A DNA stretch of 34,415 bases from Heterobasidion occidentale (Eukaryota > Basidiomycota > Agaricomycetes > Russulales > Bondarzewiaceae), in the NCBI GenBank assembly GCA_039111635.1, contig JBCAQO010000075.1, positions 1 through 34,415 of the forward strand, in the 5' to 3' direction. Position numbers and translations under genes: made by a program. Shown here in pieces: positions 11,393 to 20,350 of this stretch; positions within the stretch are counted from its first letter, which is position 1, and each line of letters begins with the position of its first letter. The notes below the pieces were generated by a model. The model was not told where the DNA came from. It saw nothing but the letters and a program-made list of their open reading frames with translations, and did not search any database.

Positions 11393-12334
11393 TCTCTGGA
11401 GGAAAATCGCTCTCAGAAAGCTGCTCGTTGGGAGGTTAGATGGGGACAACACATTTCTGGAGGAACATCGCTCTCAGAAGCCGCGCGACGCCATTGGGCT
11501 ACGGCCGCTTGATGGCAGGGTGGGACGCAAAGGACGAGGGCCTACGAGCAACGCATTTCTGGAGGAACCTCGCTCTCAGAAAGCTGATTGCCGAGAGGAT
11601 ATACGAAGATGGCCTGGGAACATCACATTTCTGGAGGAACCTCGCTCTCAGAAATGTCTCTCGACAGCCGCGAACCGCGCGCCGCCGTCTGATTGCGGTA
11701 GCTCGATGGCAAGGTGCGATGGAAAGAGCTTCGGCCTATGGGCAACGCATATCTGGAGGAAGGTCACTCTCAGAAAGCTGGTTGCCGGGAGGATAAATGG
11801 AAAGGCTCTGGGGACAACGCATTTCTGGAGGAAGGTCGCTCTCAAAAAGCTCGACAGGACGATAGAGGTGGCCGGCAAACAGCACATTTCTGGAGGAAAG
11901 TCGCTCTCAGAAAACTGCTCGTTGGGGGGAGAGATGGGGATAACACATTCATGGAGGAAGACGCTCTAAGATATGTGTCTCAACAGCCGCGCAACGCCAT
12001 CTGACTACACCCGCTTGATGGCAGGGTGGGACGCAAAGAACGACGGCCTATGGGCAGCGCATTTCTGGAGGAAGGCCGCTCTCAGAAAGCTGATTGCCGA
12101 GAGGATATACGAAGATGGCCTGGGAACATCACATTTCTGGAGGAAGGTCGCTCTCAGAAATGTCTCCCGACAGCCGCTAAACACGCGACGCCGTCTGACT
12201 ACGGCCGCTTGATGTCGGGGGAATGACAACGCACTTCTGGAGGAAAATCGCTCTCAGAAAGCTGCTCGACAGGAGGATAGACGGTGGCGGAGTGAGAGCA
12301 ACCCATTCCCGGAGGAGGGTCACTCTCAGAAATT
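11393..12334 (+). repeat. Left array of hairpin-forming repeats (about 12 copies)
   Basis: Twelve copies of a core of about 27 bases, two of them degenerate, recur every 60-120 bases. The consensus core is a left arm TTTCTGGAG, an eight-base middle such as GAAGGTCG, and a right arm CTCTCAGAAA. The arms are complementary apart from one bulged T, so each copy can fold as a hairpin on either strand. Two spacer types separate cores. One is short (33-45 bases) and ends in GGGGACAACGCA or a variant. The other is long (70-95 bases) and carries 'gccgtctgactac' and 'cgcttgatggcagggtggga'. Copies have diverged by up to about 25 percent. The array is the inverted counterpart of the one at 17931-19145. 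Frames stay open only because of the repeat periods. Confidence 0.9.
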
Positions 12335-12470
12335 TGTCGATAGAGCTAAGAGCTGGTAATATGACGACGTCCGTACAGACATTCGGCCAAAGAGTGACCG
12401 TGGGACCGAAATCGCTGACCGTGGGAGCGGAGCTCACATGACTTCAAGTTGCCCCACTCATAGTCCTCAG

Positions 12471-12840
12471 GCGGTCGTCGTTGGGCAGCATCGTGTTTCG
12501 CGGCTGTCTAGGCAGTTTCTGAGAGCGTTTTTCCTCCAGAATTTGTCTTGTGGCGTCCTTATCGGTTGAAAGCTTTATTCCTTCATCTTCAAGTCTCCCT
12601 TTCCTTCCAGTCATCCCGCGGTCGTCACTGGGCGGTACCGTGTTTTCCGCGGCTGTCTAGGCAGTTTCTGAGAGCGTTTTTCCTCCAGAATTTGTCTTGT
12701 GGCGTCCTTATCGGTTGAAAGCTTTATTCCTTCATCTTCAAGTCTCCCTTTCCTTCCAGTCATCCCGCGGTCGTCACTGGGCGGTACCGTGTTTTCCGCG
12801 GCTGTCTAGGCAGTTTCTGAGAGCGTTTTTCCTCCAGAAA
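12471..12840. repeat. 149-base tandem repeats carrying inverted hairpin cores
   Basis: Two complete units and the start of a third repeat with a 149-base offset: 'gcagtttctgagagcg' begins at 12512, 12661 and 12810. Each unit holds one hairpin core in the orientation opposite to the left array, plus a constant remainder with 'ggcgtccttatcggttgaaa' and a CT-rich run. The third unit diverges after the core and leads into the upstream region of the gene starting at 12950, so the last core lies about 110-140 bases before that start codon. The two complete units are almost identical, which suggests recent duplication. Confidence 0.85.
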
Positions 12841-12949
12841 TAGTCTTGTGCCGCTCTTGTGCCACATCTGTTGAGACCTCTACTTTTCGTCTCCTTCACG
12901 TCGACGCACTCTCCTCCAGCAATTGTTCCGCTTCGATCTTTTCATCACA

Positions 12950-15900
12950 ATGAAAGCCTCCGTCTCCCGAGACCAATACCCCTGGGTTGAAGTCACGAGG
13001 TCGCAGCAGTCGGCATGGGTAGTTGTCGCATTTCGCCCCTGCCCTACCATGAGTTCCACATCTTACATCTCCAGAAACGCATTCACCCCGCCAGCGGACG
13101 TGACCTTCGACGCTGATCCATCTCGTGCCGGACGCCTGAAACCGTACGATTGGGCAGTAGATCCAGCTCCTCATGACTCGCGTTTTCCCTGGAGGCCCTT
13201 CATCCCAGTTGATCCTGGATCCATCAGGGGTGACTCTTCGGAATGGATTTTTCCAGCCTCCGAAGCAAGTCATGACTTTTATTGCTTCCCTTCTCGGACC
13301 ATTCGCCCAGGATTGGTCAAGGCACACAACCAGATCAGAGCTTTTATCATCCGTTGTACCAGTGCGTTGAGAGACATTCTTGACTGGGATGGCAACCGGC
13401 CTCTCGAGGTTAGTGTGTTGCAGGAAGGGATTGTCTATCCCTGGAAAACTGAAGAGGATGCACATATCACCTTTTGGCGATTACGTCGTCCCTTTCTCGA
13501 CTGCTTTGGATTCATCAGCTTTCTTGTCTGGAGGATTGAGCAGGGGTTTGGGCCGAAAGTGAGTGCTTTACAGGGTTGAGGTTTCTGCTTATATCTCATG
13601 TCTTGCTTTCTAGTGGCGTGATCGTCCTAAGGCTCAGGCCTCTTTGTCATTTGCTTTCGACCAACTGGATAAGTTCATCTTGGGCGCTCGCATCCGTGGA
13701 GTCACCATCGTCACACAGGGCTATCCAACCTGGGGTCCCGAAATGAAGACGACTTGGGAGCTTCTCAAGCTCGCACGAATCAATATTGCATACTCTTGGA
13801 GCGCTCGACAAGCGGGAGAGGTCAGCGCATTCGGTGACCTCAGGCCCGATCGGTGGCGACTTAACGGGAAACCGTTCACGATTGTGTCCTACAAACCCCC
13901 GCCACAGACAACGTACCTGGCAATGCTGTGGGGTGACGATCGTGGCATCATCGGCTCCAAAAAAGACAGAAGATGGGAGGATTACTACTGTTCAGCCTCT
14001 TATCTATCCGCAGACGATTGCGTCAACGTGCGCGTGTTTTACATGGAGACACAGATCGGGCTGGATCAGGACGATAGTGACGCTGAAGATCGTGAGGGTT
14101 GCACAGACCCTCCCTCCATTAGGGGGCGCACTTTCCACCTGATCGACTGTGATATCAGCCGTCTTCGCCCAGAGAAAAAGCACGCAGAAATACTCAAGAA
14201 GAGAGCAGCGTCTAACAGTCGCCTTTCTGCGGTTCTCCTATACGACCACGATCGCATTCCTCGTTCTGCCCTGTCTCGACCTGCCCCTCCTCCGCCAGCC
14301 CCTCCTCCGCCAGCCCCTCCTCCGCCAGCCCCTCCTCCGCCAGCCCCTCCTCCGCCAGCCCCTCCTCCGCCAGCCCCTCCTCTGCCAGCCCCTCCTCCGC
14401 CAGCCCCTCCTCCGCCAGCCCCTCCTCCGCCAGCCCCTCCTCCGCCAGCCCCTCCTCCGCCAGCCCCTCCTCCGCCAGCCCCTCCTTCGCCAGCCCCTCC
14501 TCTGCCAGCCCCTCCAGCCCCTTCTCCGCCTGCCTCTCCTCTACCCGCCCTCCTCTGCCTGCCCCTTCGCAACATCAGCTGTCAAATGTGTCGCCTGGTA
14601 GCAATACGTCGTACAGGGGTGGTACGTTGTCCAGCGGCAACACGTCACAGGAGGTGCAGATGCACATTGACACCCCTGGTGCAGTGTCATCATCATTCCA
14701 GCCGCACTCTGAAGATCACGTTCAAGGCGTTGGACGGTCCGAGTCATCGGAGCATCTCAGGTATGCGTTTTCTTCAATCTCAGAGCGCAAAAACATTACT
14801 GACGAATATTTTTGGTGCGCAGCACAACAACAATGCTAGTTGACTCGCAGAGCCAGTATATGGCAATGGATATCGATTTGGAGGACCGGGGCACGGGTTT
14901 GTCTTCGTCGTCAGGCCCTCCATGCATTGTGTTGTCTGACTGCGACGCGATGCGGGAAGGCTCGTATGAGCAGGATGTGGCGATGAATGTCAACTCGGAG
15001 GTGGAGGACCGGGTTGAACGCAATTCTTCATCCAGTCATGCTCTTGTCGGCTCGAATGACGATCCAAGCGAAGACGATGTGAGATTCTCGCGTTCTCCGA
15101 GCCCTGTCATCGTTCATGAGGGACATTTGGAGGTACACGCGGTCACATCCACTGATGTTGTCGACAGGGAGAATTATCCTCCCGCCTTTATTGCTGCGCT
15201 TTTCCCGAAAGTCTACCCCGCACCTCCCGGCAGTGAATTCTTAAGAGGGCACTGGATAGCACCAGAAACCTTTCAATCTGAAGAAATGCTCATTGTCTCT
15301 CCCGGGACGCTTGCGTACTTAGACAGCATCAAGGAAACGACTTCGGGAGGTTGGGCTCCCTATGCGCCGTTTGACGTTAGACCTCTGGCTATCGACACTG
15401 GCTTCTTGCGGGTATCTCACGTCAAGCTTCATCCGCTCACTGAGATCTGGTTGCTAGCCATTTTGGAATGGAAGGCCTTTGAAGTCGAGGCGTTGCTGGA
15501 GGTGATGTTGCAGCATGGGATGTCGTTCCGTCTCAGTTGGAATAGCATGTGGGGTCAGCAGAAGATCGCGGCCAATGCTGAACGCCGTACGAATGAACCT
15601 CGTCCCAACTGGGTGGACGGAGACAACTTCCTCATAGGCGAGCGACAAGACTCTCTCTCCTCCTTTGGCCAGCTATATCAGGAGCGGGTTCGATGGCTCC
15701 TGCGACAACCCTACGCAAGACGTCTTGTGGCGTATGGTGGCCTGGCTTGGCGCCTTGTCATCCATTTTGGGTCCAAGGACATAGTTCGGAGCTACCTGGA
15801 GGGGCCAAGTGAGGCATACACTGTCTGGGGTGAACGATACACAGCTGGATCAGATCGCGAATCGGAGTGCCCAGAAGATGAAGAGAGCGATCTGGCTCTC

Positions 15901-16242
15901 AAATTACTCCTGGGGTTCACGGCGCTACCAGGGAATGTGTCTCTGTGGCCCAGCATGGCCCTCTGGCGTGCCAGCTACCTCTGGAATGGTTCGTGGTCGT
16001 CATCTGCCGAGACATGGTTTCAAGACATGTTGACGCGTCTCCATGACGGCGAATTGACGCCTCGAACTTCTGTGCTGTGGTACTACACATTGCGGGGCCG
16101 GGATAAGCGTGAACGTGGGGCGAATAAAAAACGTCTGGGAGCTGACAAACAGCTGGCGACCGTCCGGACGTACAATCAAGACGTCGTCCTGGCTTCCGCG
16201 TTGCATACCCCAGGAATACTAAATGTAGCACATAAGTTGTAA
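12950..16242 (+). CDS. Large protein of unknown function (Agaricomycete multicopy type), one apparent frameshift
   Basis: Exons: 12950-13558, 13614-14760 and 14823-16242, about 1,050 residues. The first 430 residues contain ordered-looking sequence (WPWRPFIP-like aromatic stretches, SFAFDQLDKFILGARIRGVTIV, LLYDHDRIP). A Pro-Ala-Pro-Pro-Pro linker follows (14281-14520), then a Ser-rich segment, then a second ordered region: GGWAPYAPFDVRPL, EPRPNWVDGDNFLIGERQ, LARRLVAYGG-like and SLWPSMALWRASYLWNGSW. I recall similar Trp-rich proteins in many copies in mushroom genomes but know no function. The reading frame before the linker and the one after it differ by a single base at a short C-run near 14548-14550; either this copy is broken or the assembly lost a base. 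The stop TAA at 16240 overlaps a GTAAGT donor, so the gene might continue by splicing toward 16684. Hairpin repeats lie directly upstream. Confidence 0.6.
14281..14535 (+). repeat. 15-base coding microsatellite (Pro-Ala-Pro-Pro-Pro)
   Basis: About sixteen copies of the 15-base unit CCTCCTCCGCCAGCC encode a Pro/Ala linker inside the large gene at 12950. Variants are single-base changes (ccg to ctg or tcg); a shortened unit occurs near 14510. Because the unit is a multiple of three, all frames stay open here on both strands, giving spurious long frames rich in Gly (minus) and Arg/Gln/Leu (plus). Likely a flexible linker; length polymorphism between strains would be expected. Confidence 0.9.
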
Positions 16243-16683
16243 GTAGAATTCTTGATCCTGTCAGGCTGGCGACGTCATTTTGAGATCGTGCTGCCGAGGA
16301 TTCCGAGCATGTTTCTTTTCTTGTTGAACCTTGAACTGGACTACATATCCAAACTTCTCCTTGTTATCGATGTATTCTCGATTGCTGGCTCTTTCTCACA
16401 AATGATTTTGTCTCATCGCCAAAGGGCCTTGTCATTATATACACGTCGTAATCATGTCTGCTTTCAGGAGTCTCAGTGAAATTACGAAGCTACAAAGAGC
16501 GATTCACAGCTCTCCGGGCACCCCTTGGGACCTGTCGGTGGGGAACGGGGGGAAGTGTGACACGGGAACGACCGAAATGTGAAAAGCGCTCCTGCCCGCG
16601 ATATTGATCACCGCCCTCACCAGCGCATCTCGACATGTTTCTCCACCCACCTTCCTGGAACAGTAGGCCTTCCTCCTATCTAG
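16243..16683. other. Gap between the two central genes
   Basis: These 441 bases follow a stop codon that overlaps a GTAAGT splice donor (16239-16244) and precede the ATG at 16684, itself directly after a CTAG that could be an acceptor. Open frames inside are short and unrecognised. The gap could be an intergenic region, a very long intron for this genome, or contain missed small exons. I see no repeat core and no promoter motif. Confidence 0.35.
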
Positions 16684-17719
16684 ATGTCGAAGAGCCTGCC
16701 GTTTGCAAGGTATGTGGACCCACCTCAAGGAATTGGCACCCTTCAGACTTTTTTTTCGCAGCGTCCTGATCAACTGGTCGTCTCTTTCTTATTATCCTTC
16801 GACGTTCGAAAGCCTTATCCAGACTATGAAAAATCTGCGCGGCTGGACTGCATGTCAACTATGACCGAGCTGTACACAGATGTGTACTATAGGCATCTTT
16901 TCAACGACATGTCTCGAGCTTTCACTATGGTCAGTCAGGGTTGGATTGGCGAGGCTTGGAGGGCTTGGCACCCAGAGTTTTCCTTCGGGAGTTATTATGC
17001 TCCCAGGGATAGGAGTGGAGATTTATCACCCACTAGCAATTATTCGGAGGAATCGGAGGTAGGTGATGGCCTTTTGCTCGAAGGCTCTGAGTTTACATTG
17101 TTCCCCAACTCCGTAGAACTTGTCTCGACATCATTCGCGCTCGAGTAGCCCTGGGTCCGTTCTGCATCTGCCGATCCCCCAGGTTCTAGCGACACCAGCT
17201 GTAATCACAGACAGGGCTTCTTCACCCTTCTTTGGCAAGAGCGTAGTGGACTCCAATGTTGTCAGCTATAGTGCTGAGCCGTCTGGTGCGCCGACAACTA
17301 ATGGGAGTGTCTTCTCAGCGTCATCATCGCCGGCACTCAATGGCAAAAGCGTAGTGGACTTGAATGTTGTCAGCTATAGTGTTGAGGCGTCTGGTTCGCT
17401 GACGACTGATGGGAGTCTTATCTCAGTGTCATCATCACCGGCACTCAGCACAGTTTCAGCTACTCACCCCATTGCTGCTGAGCACTCTTTGATGGTCTCG
17501 CCCTTGCTTTCCCTGGCAGGTGCTAGTGCTATCCGTTCTCCATTGCCATCGCACAAAGCGCTGGGTCTTGATTCCTTACCGGTAGCTAACCTTTTTTTGA
17601 TTTGTCGTAGCCTGGGGAGCTTGCCTCATTCTCTCTTAGCCTCGGTCTTTTACATTTACAGCTGGGTTTTGGATGATATTGGTGTGTTTGATGATGATGG
17701 ATGGGGACTACACTTCTGA
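16684..17719 (+). CDS. Unknown protein, two exons, with internal 36-residue duplication
   Basis: Exons 16684-17058 and 17117-17719 give 325 residues; the join is in frame with a 58-base intron (GTAGGT donor, GTAG acceptor). Residues 1-125 look ordered and Tyr/Trp-rich (DVYYRHLF, GWIGEAWRAWHPEFSFGSYY). Residues 126-325 are Ser/Val-rich, with two adjacent copies of a 36-residue unit containing KSVVDxNVVSYS (17234-17341 and 17342-17449, offset exactly 108 bases). The C-terminal 60 residues are fairly hydrophobic, but no convincing membrane helix with flanking charges is seen. I do not recognise the family. It follows the large gene at 12950 in the same orientation, and the intervening 441 bases might be an intron or leader rather than a true gene boundary. 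Both genes sit between the inverted repeat arms. Confidence 0.5.
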
Positions 17720-17930
17720 TTGTTTAGAAATCTTCTTACGCGCATGCTGGCTCGTTCAGCGTATTATACGTTTACTTTGAATGAATTCAGATACTCAAAA
17801 GGATATCAGATTGCTTGATCGAAATTCAACACCCGATTGGCCGACGCTGATCGGAGTTTGTCGGAATCCGAATCACGAGCGTCGATGTTGAACATCTGAC
17901 AATGTGACCATCCTCCATCAATGTGATGCA

Positions 17931-19145
17931 GCTTTCTGAGAGCGACTTTCCTCCAGAATTGCGCTGTTTCCAGGCCACCTCCATCAATGTGATGCAGCTT
18001 TCTGAGAGCGACTTTCCTCCAGAATTGCGCTGTTTCCAGGCCACCTCCATCTATTGTCCTGTCGAGCTTTCTGAGAGTGACTTTCCTCCAGAATTGCGCT
18101 GTTTCCAGGCCACCTCCATCTATTGTCCTGTCGAGCTTTCTGAGAGCGACTTTCCTCCAGAATTGCGCTGTTTCCAGGCCACCTCCATCTATTGTCCTAT
18201 CGAGCTTTCTGAGAGCGACTTTCCTCCAGAATTGCGCTGTTTCCAGGCCACCTCCATCTATTGTCCTGTCGAGCTTTCTGAGAGCGACTTTCCTCCAGAA
18301 TTGCGCTGTTTCCAGGCCACCTCCATCTATTGTCCTATCGAGCTTTCTGAGAGCGACTTTCCTCCAGAATTGCGCTGTTTCCAGGCCACCTCCATCTATT
18401 GTCCTGTCGAGCTTTCTGAGAGCGACTTTCCTCCAGAATTGCGCTGTTTCCAGGCCACCTCCATCTATTGTCCTGTCGAGCTTTCTGAGAGCGACTTTCC
18501 TCCAGAATTGCGCTGTTTCCAGGCCACCTCCATCTATTGTCCTGTCGAGCTTTCTGAGAGCGACTTTCCTCCAGAATTGCGCTGTTTCCAGGCCACCTCC
18601 ATCTATTGTCCTGTCGAGCTTTCTGAGAGCGACTTTCCTCCAGAATTGCGCTGTTTCCAGGCCACCTCCATCTATTGTCCTGTCGAGCTTTCTGAGAGCG
18701 ACTTTCCTCCAGAAATGTGTTGCTTGTAGTCCCTCATTCTTTGCGTGCCACCCTACCATCAAGCGGCTGTAGTCAGATGGCGTCGCGTGGCTGTTGGGAC
18801 ACATCTGAGAGCGATCATCCTCTTAGAAAGGCATTGTCCTCATCTACCCTCCCGACGAGCAGCCTTCCGAGAGCGACTTTCCTCCAGAAATGCCGTGCCT
18901 GTAGGCCGTCGTTCTTTGCGCTCACCCATTTCCATATATCTCTTGTCGAGCACCTTCCTCCAGAAATGCGTTACTCAAAATGCTGTCATTCTTTCTGATT
19001 CACCCACCGGCCGGAGTCAGACGGCGGCGCGCGTTTCGCGGATGTTGAGACACATATCTGAGAGCGACCTTCCTCCAGAAATGTGTTGTCCTGTCTATCA
19101 TCCCGACGAGCAGCTTTTTGAGAGTGCCTTCCTCCAGAACTGCAT
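17931..19145 (-). repeat. Right array of hairpin-forming repeats, homogenised 69-base units
   Basis: Read on the plus strand, the core appears as CTTTCTGAGAGCGACTTT followed by CCTCCAGAA, the reverse complement of the left-array core. Twelve regular units run from 17931 to about 18716: two separated by 66 bases, then ten with a 69-base period and only a handful of base differences between them. From 18717 to 19145 five further cores are degenerate or partial, separated by long spacers of the left-array kind (18727-18800, 18975-19050). The regular unit's spacer resembles the spacer between left copies six and seven (11845-11885), so this block probably arose by tandem amplification of one such unit. 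The array adjoins the ribonucleotide reductase remnant at 19200. The open frames of 230-330 codons over the array are produced by the 23-codon period and are not genes. Confidence 0.92.
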
Positions 19146-19199
19146 TGTTCTTTAGCCGTGATTTTTTGTGACTCCACTGGGCAGCGCGTTGCTTCTACG

Positions 19200-19830
19200 C
19201 GTTCCATATTATGACGGAAGTTTTCCACGACGAGAACTGGACCTACGAAACGCGATGTTGTTGAGACCATCCCTTGCGTGAAGAGGAAGGCGGACTGGGC
19301 ACTGCGCTGGGTCTCCGATCGTCGCTCCACATTTACCGAGCGATGAGTCTTCTTTGCCACAGCAGAGGATATCTTCTCCTCCGGTTCTTTCACCTCAATT
19401 TTCTGGTCGAAGAAGCCTGGCCTTGTGCTTATACCTGGACTCTCCTTCTCCTACGAACTCACCAGTCGCCACGAGGGATTCCACACTGACTCCGCATGCT
19501 TGTTGTTCAGCCATCTCAAGAGGCATCCACATCCTAACAGTCGTCCACATCGTCGTCGAATGCGTTGTTATCGAGGAGGAGCTCTTGACAGGTGAGTACA
19601 TGTTGATCACTACTGTAGCATTTGATGCTAATTGGATGTGGTAGATGCCCTTCCTACGGGGCTGATCGGTATGAATGCCGAGCTGACGTGACAGTACATC
19701 GAGTTTGTTGCGGACCGCCTCGCTCATTGCCCTCGGTGGCGAAAAGCATTACAATGCGACAAATCCCATCGACTTTCATGATCGCTTTGCAGAGCCATCT
19801 GTTTGAGAAGCCGGCGTCGCTGTGACCTCC
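19200..19830 (+). pseudogene. Ribonucleotide reductase small-subunit pseudogene (right arm)
   Basis: On the plus strand this matches class I ribonucleotide reductase R2 further than the left copy: [21 protein letters not shown], an in-frame [29 protein letters not shown], a two-residue insertion, [29 protein letters not shown], a frameshifted stretch, then ALPTGLIGMNAELT, another TGA, YIEFVADRLAHC, and KHYNATNPIDFHDRF in a changed frame. A GTGAGT..GTAG segment of 53 bases (about 19592-19644) interrupts the protein where an intron is plausible, so the copy came from genomic DNA and not from mRNA. Several stops and frameshifts rule out function. It shares its first TGA and its insertion with the inverted left-arm copy. 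The N-terminal third and the C-terminal tail are missing. Confidence 0.9.
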
Positions 19831-20069
19831 GCTTCTGCGTCGTCAAAGAAGGTTTGCATTGCGAGTGGGTTTGAACAACTCATAAATTTGCGATGTCACT
19901 TACACGTCTTTCTAGCATTAATGGCAATGTTGTTCTCCGCATCGGACTGTCACATTTGGTCCACTGCTCGTCACCTCATGGTCGCCTGGGGCTAGACCGT
20001 GACATTGTTTCTTCTGGATCTTTTACCTGGATACATACATATGGATATCGTCGCGCGTTTTGCGACTGC

Positions 20070-20350
20070 CGAGACGTCTCTGAGAGTGGCCTCCTTCCTC
20101 CAGAAATACGGTGTCCCTATCTATCTCGTGCACCTCTCTGAGAGCGACTTTTTTCCAGAAATGCGTTGTCCCCAGGCCGTCGTGCTTTGCGTCTCATCTT
20201 TCCACCGAGCAGCCGTGATCAGACGTTGTCGCGCGTTTCGCGGCTGTCGCGCCACATTCAAACCATTTTCCACAACGTTGCTCTTCTCACATAACCATCC
20301 ATCCTCCCGCCGAACAGCTTTCTGAGAGTGATCTTCCTCTAGAAATGCTG
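20070..20350 (-). repeat. Outlying hairpin repeat copies
   Basis: Three more degenerate cores occur outside the right reductase remnant, at about 20079-20108, 20132-20161 and 20319-20346, in the same orientation as the right array. Between the second and third lies a long spacer with 'cagccgtgatcagacg' and 'cgcgtttcgcggctgtcgcg', recognisably the long spacer type of the arrays. The right arm therefore extends to at least 20350, with the reductase fragment embedded between repeat copies. No equivalent outlying copies were seen outside the left reductase fragment. Confidence 0.75.

Noticed and set aside
11393..12334. CRISPR-like look: short palindromic repeats with spacers of similar length
   Set aside because: Cores vary while spacers are themselves repeated and conserved, there are no cas genes, and the host is clearly eukaryotic.
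14066..14575. Gly-rich minus-strand frame opposite the proline linker
   Set aside because: It is the antisense of the 15-base Pro/Ala repeat; the sense strand carries conserved coding sequence on both sides.
17806..18804. Long open frames over the 69-base repeats on both strands (for example about 330 codons on the minus strand)
   Set aside because: The unit is 23 codons long and lacks stops in several frames, so open frames follow from the period alone; no start context, introns or family match.
19200..19830. A virus-derived ribonucleotide reductase
   Set aside because: The right copy keeps a fungal-type intron and reads like a cellular small subunit; no other virus-like gene was seen. A captured host gene is the simpler explanation.
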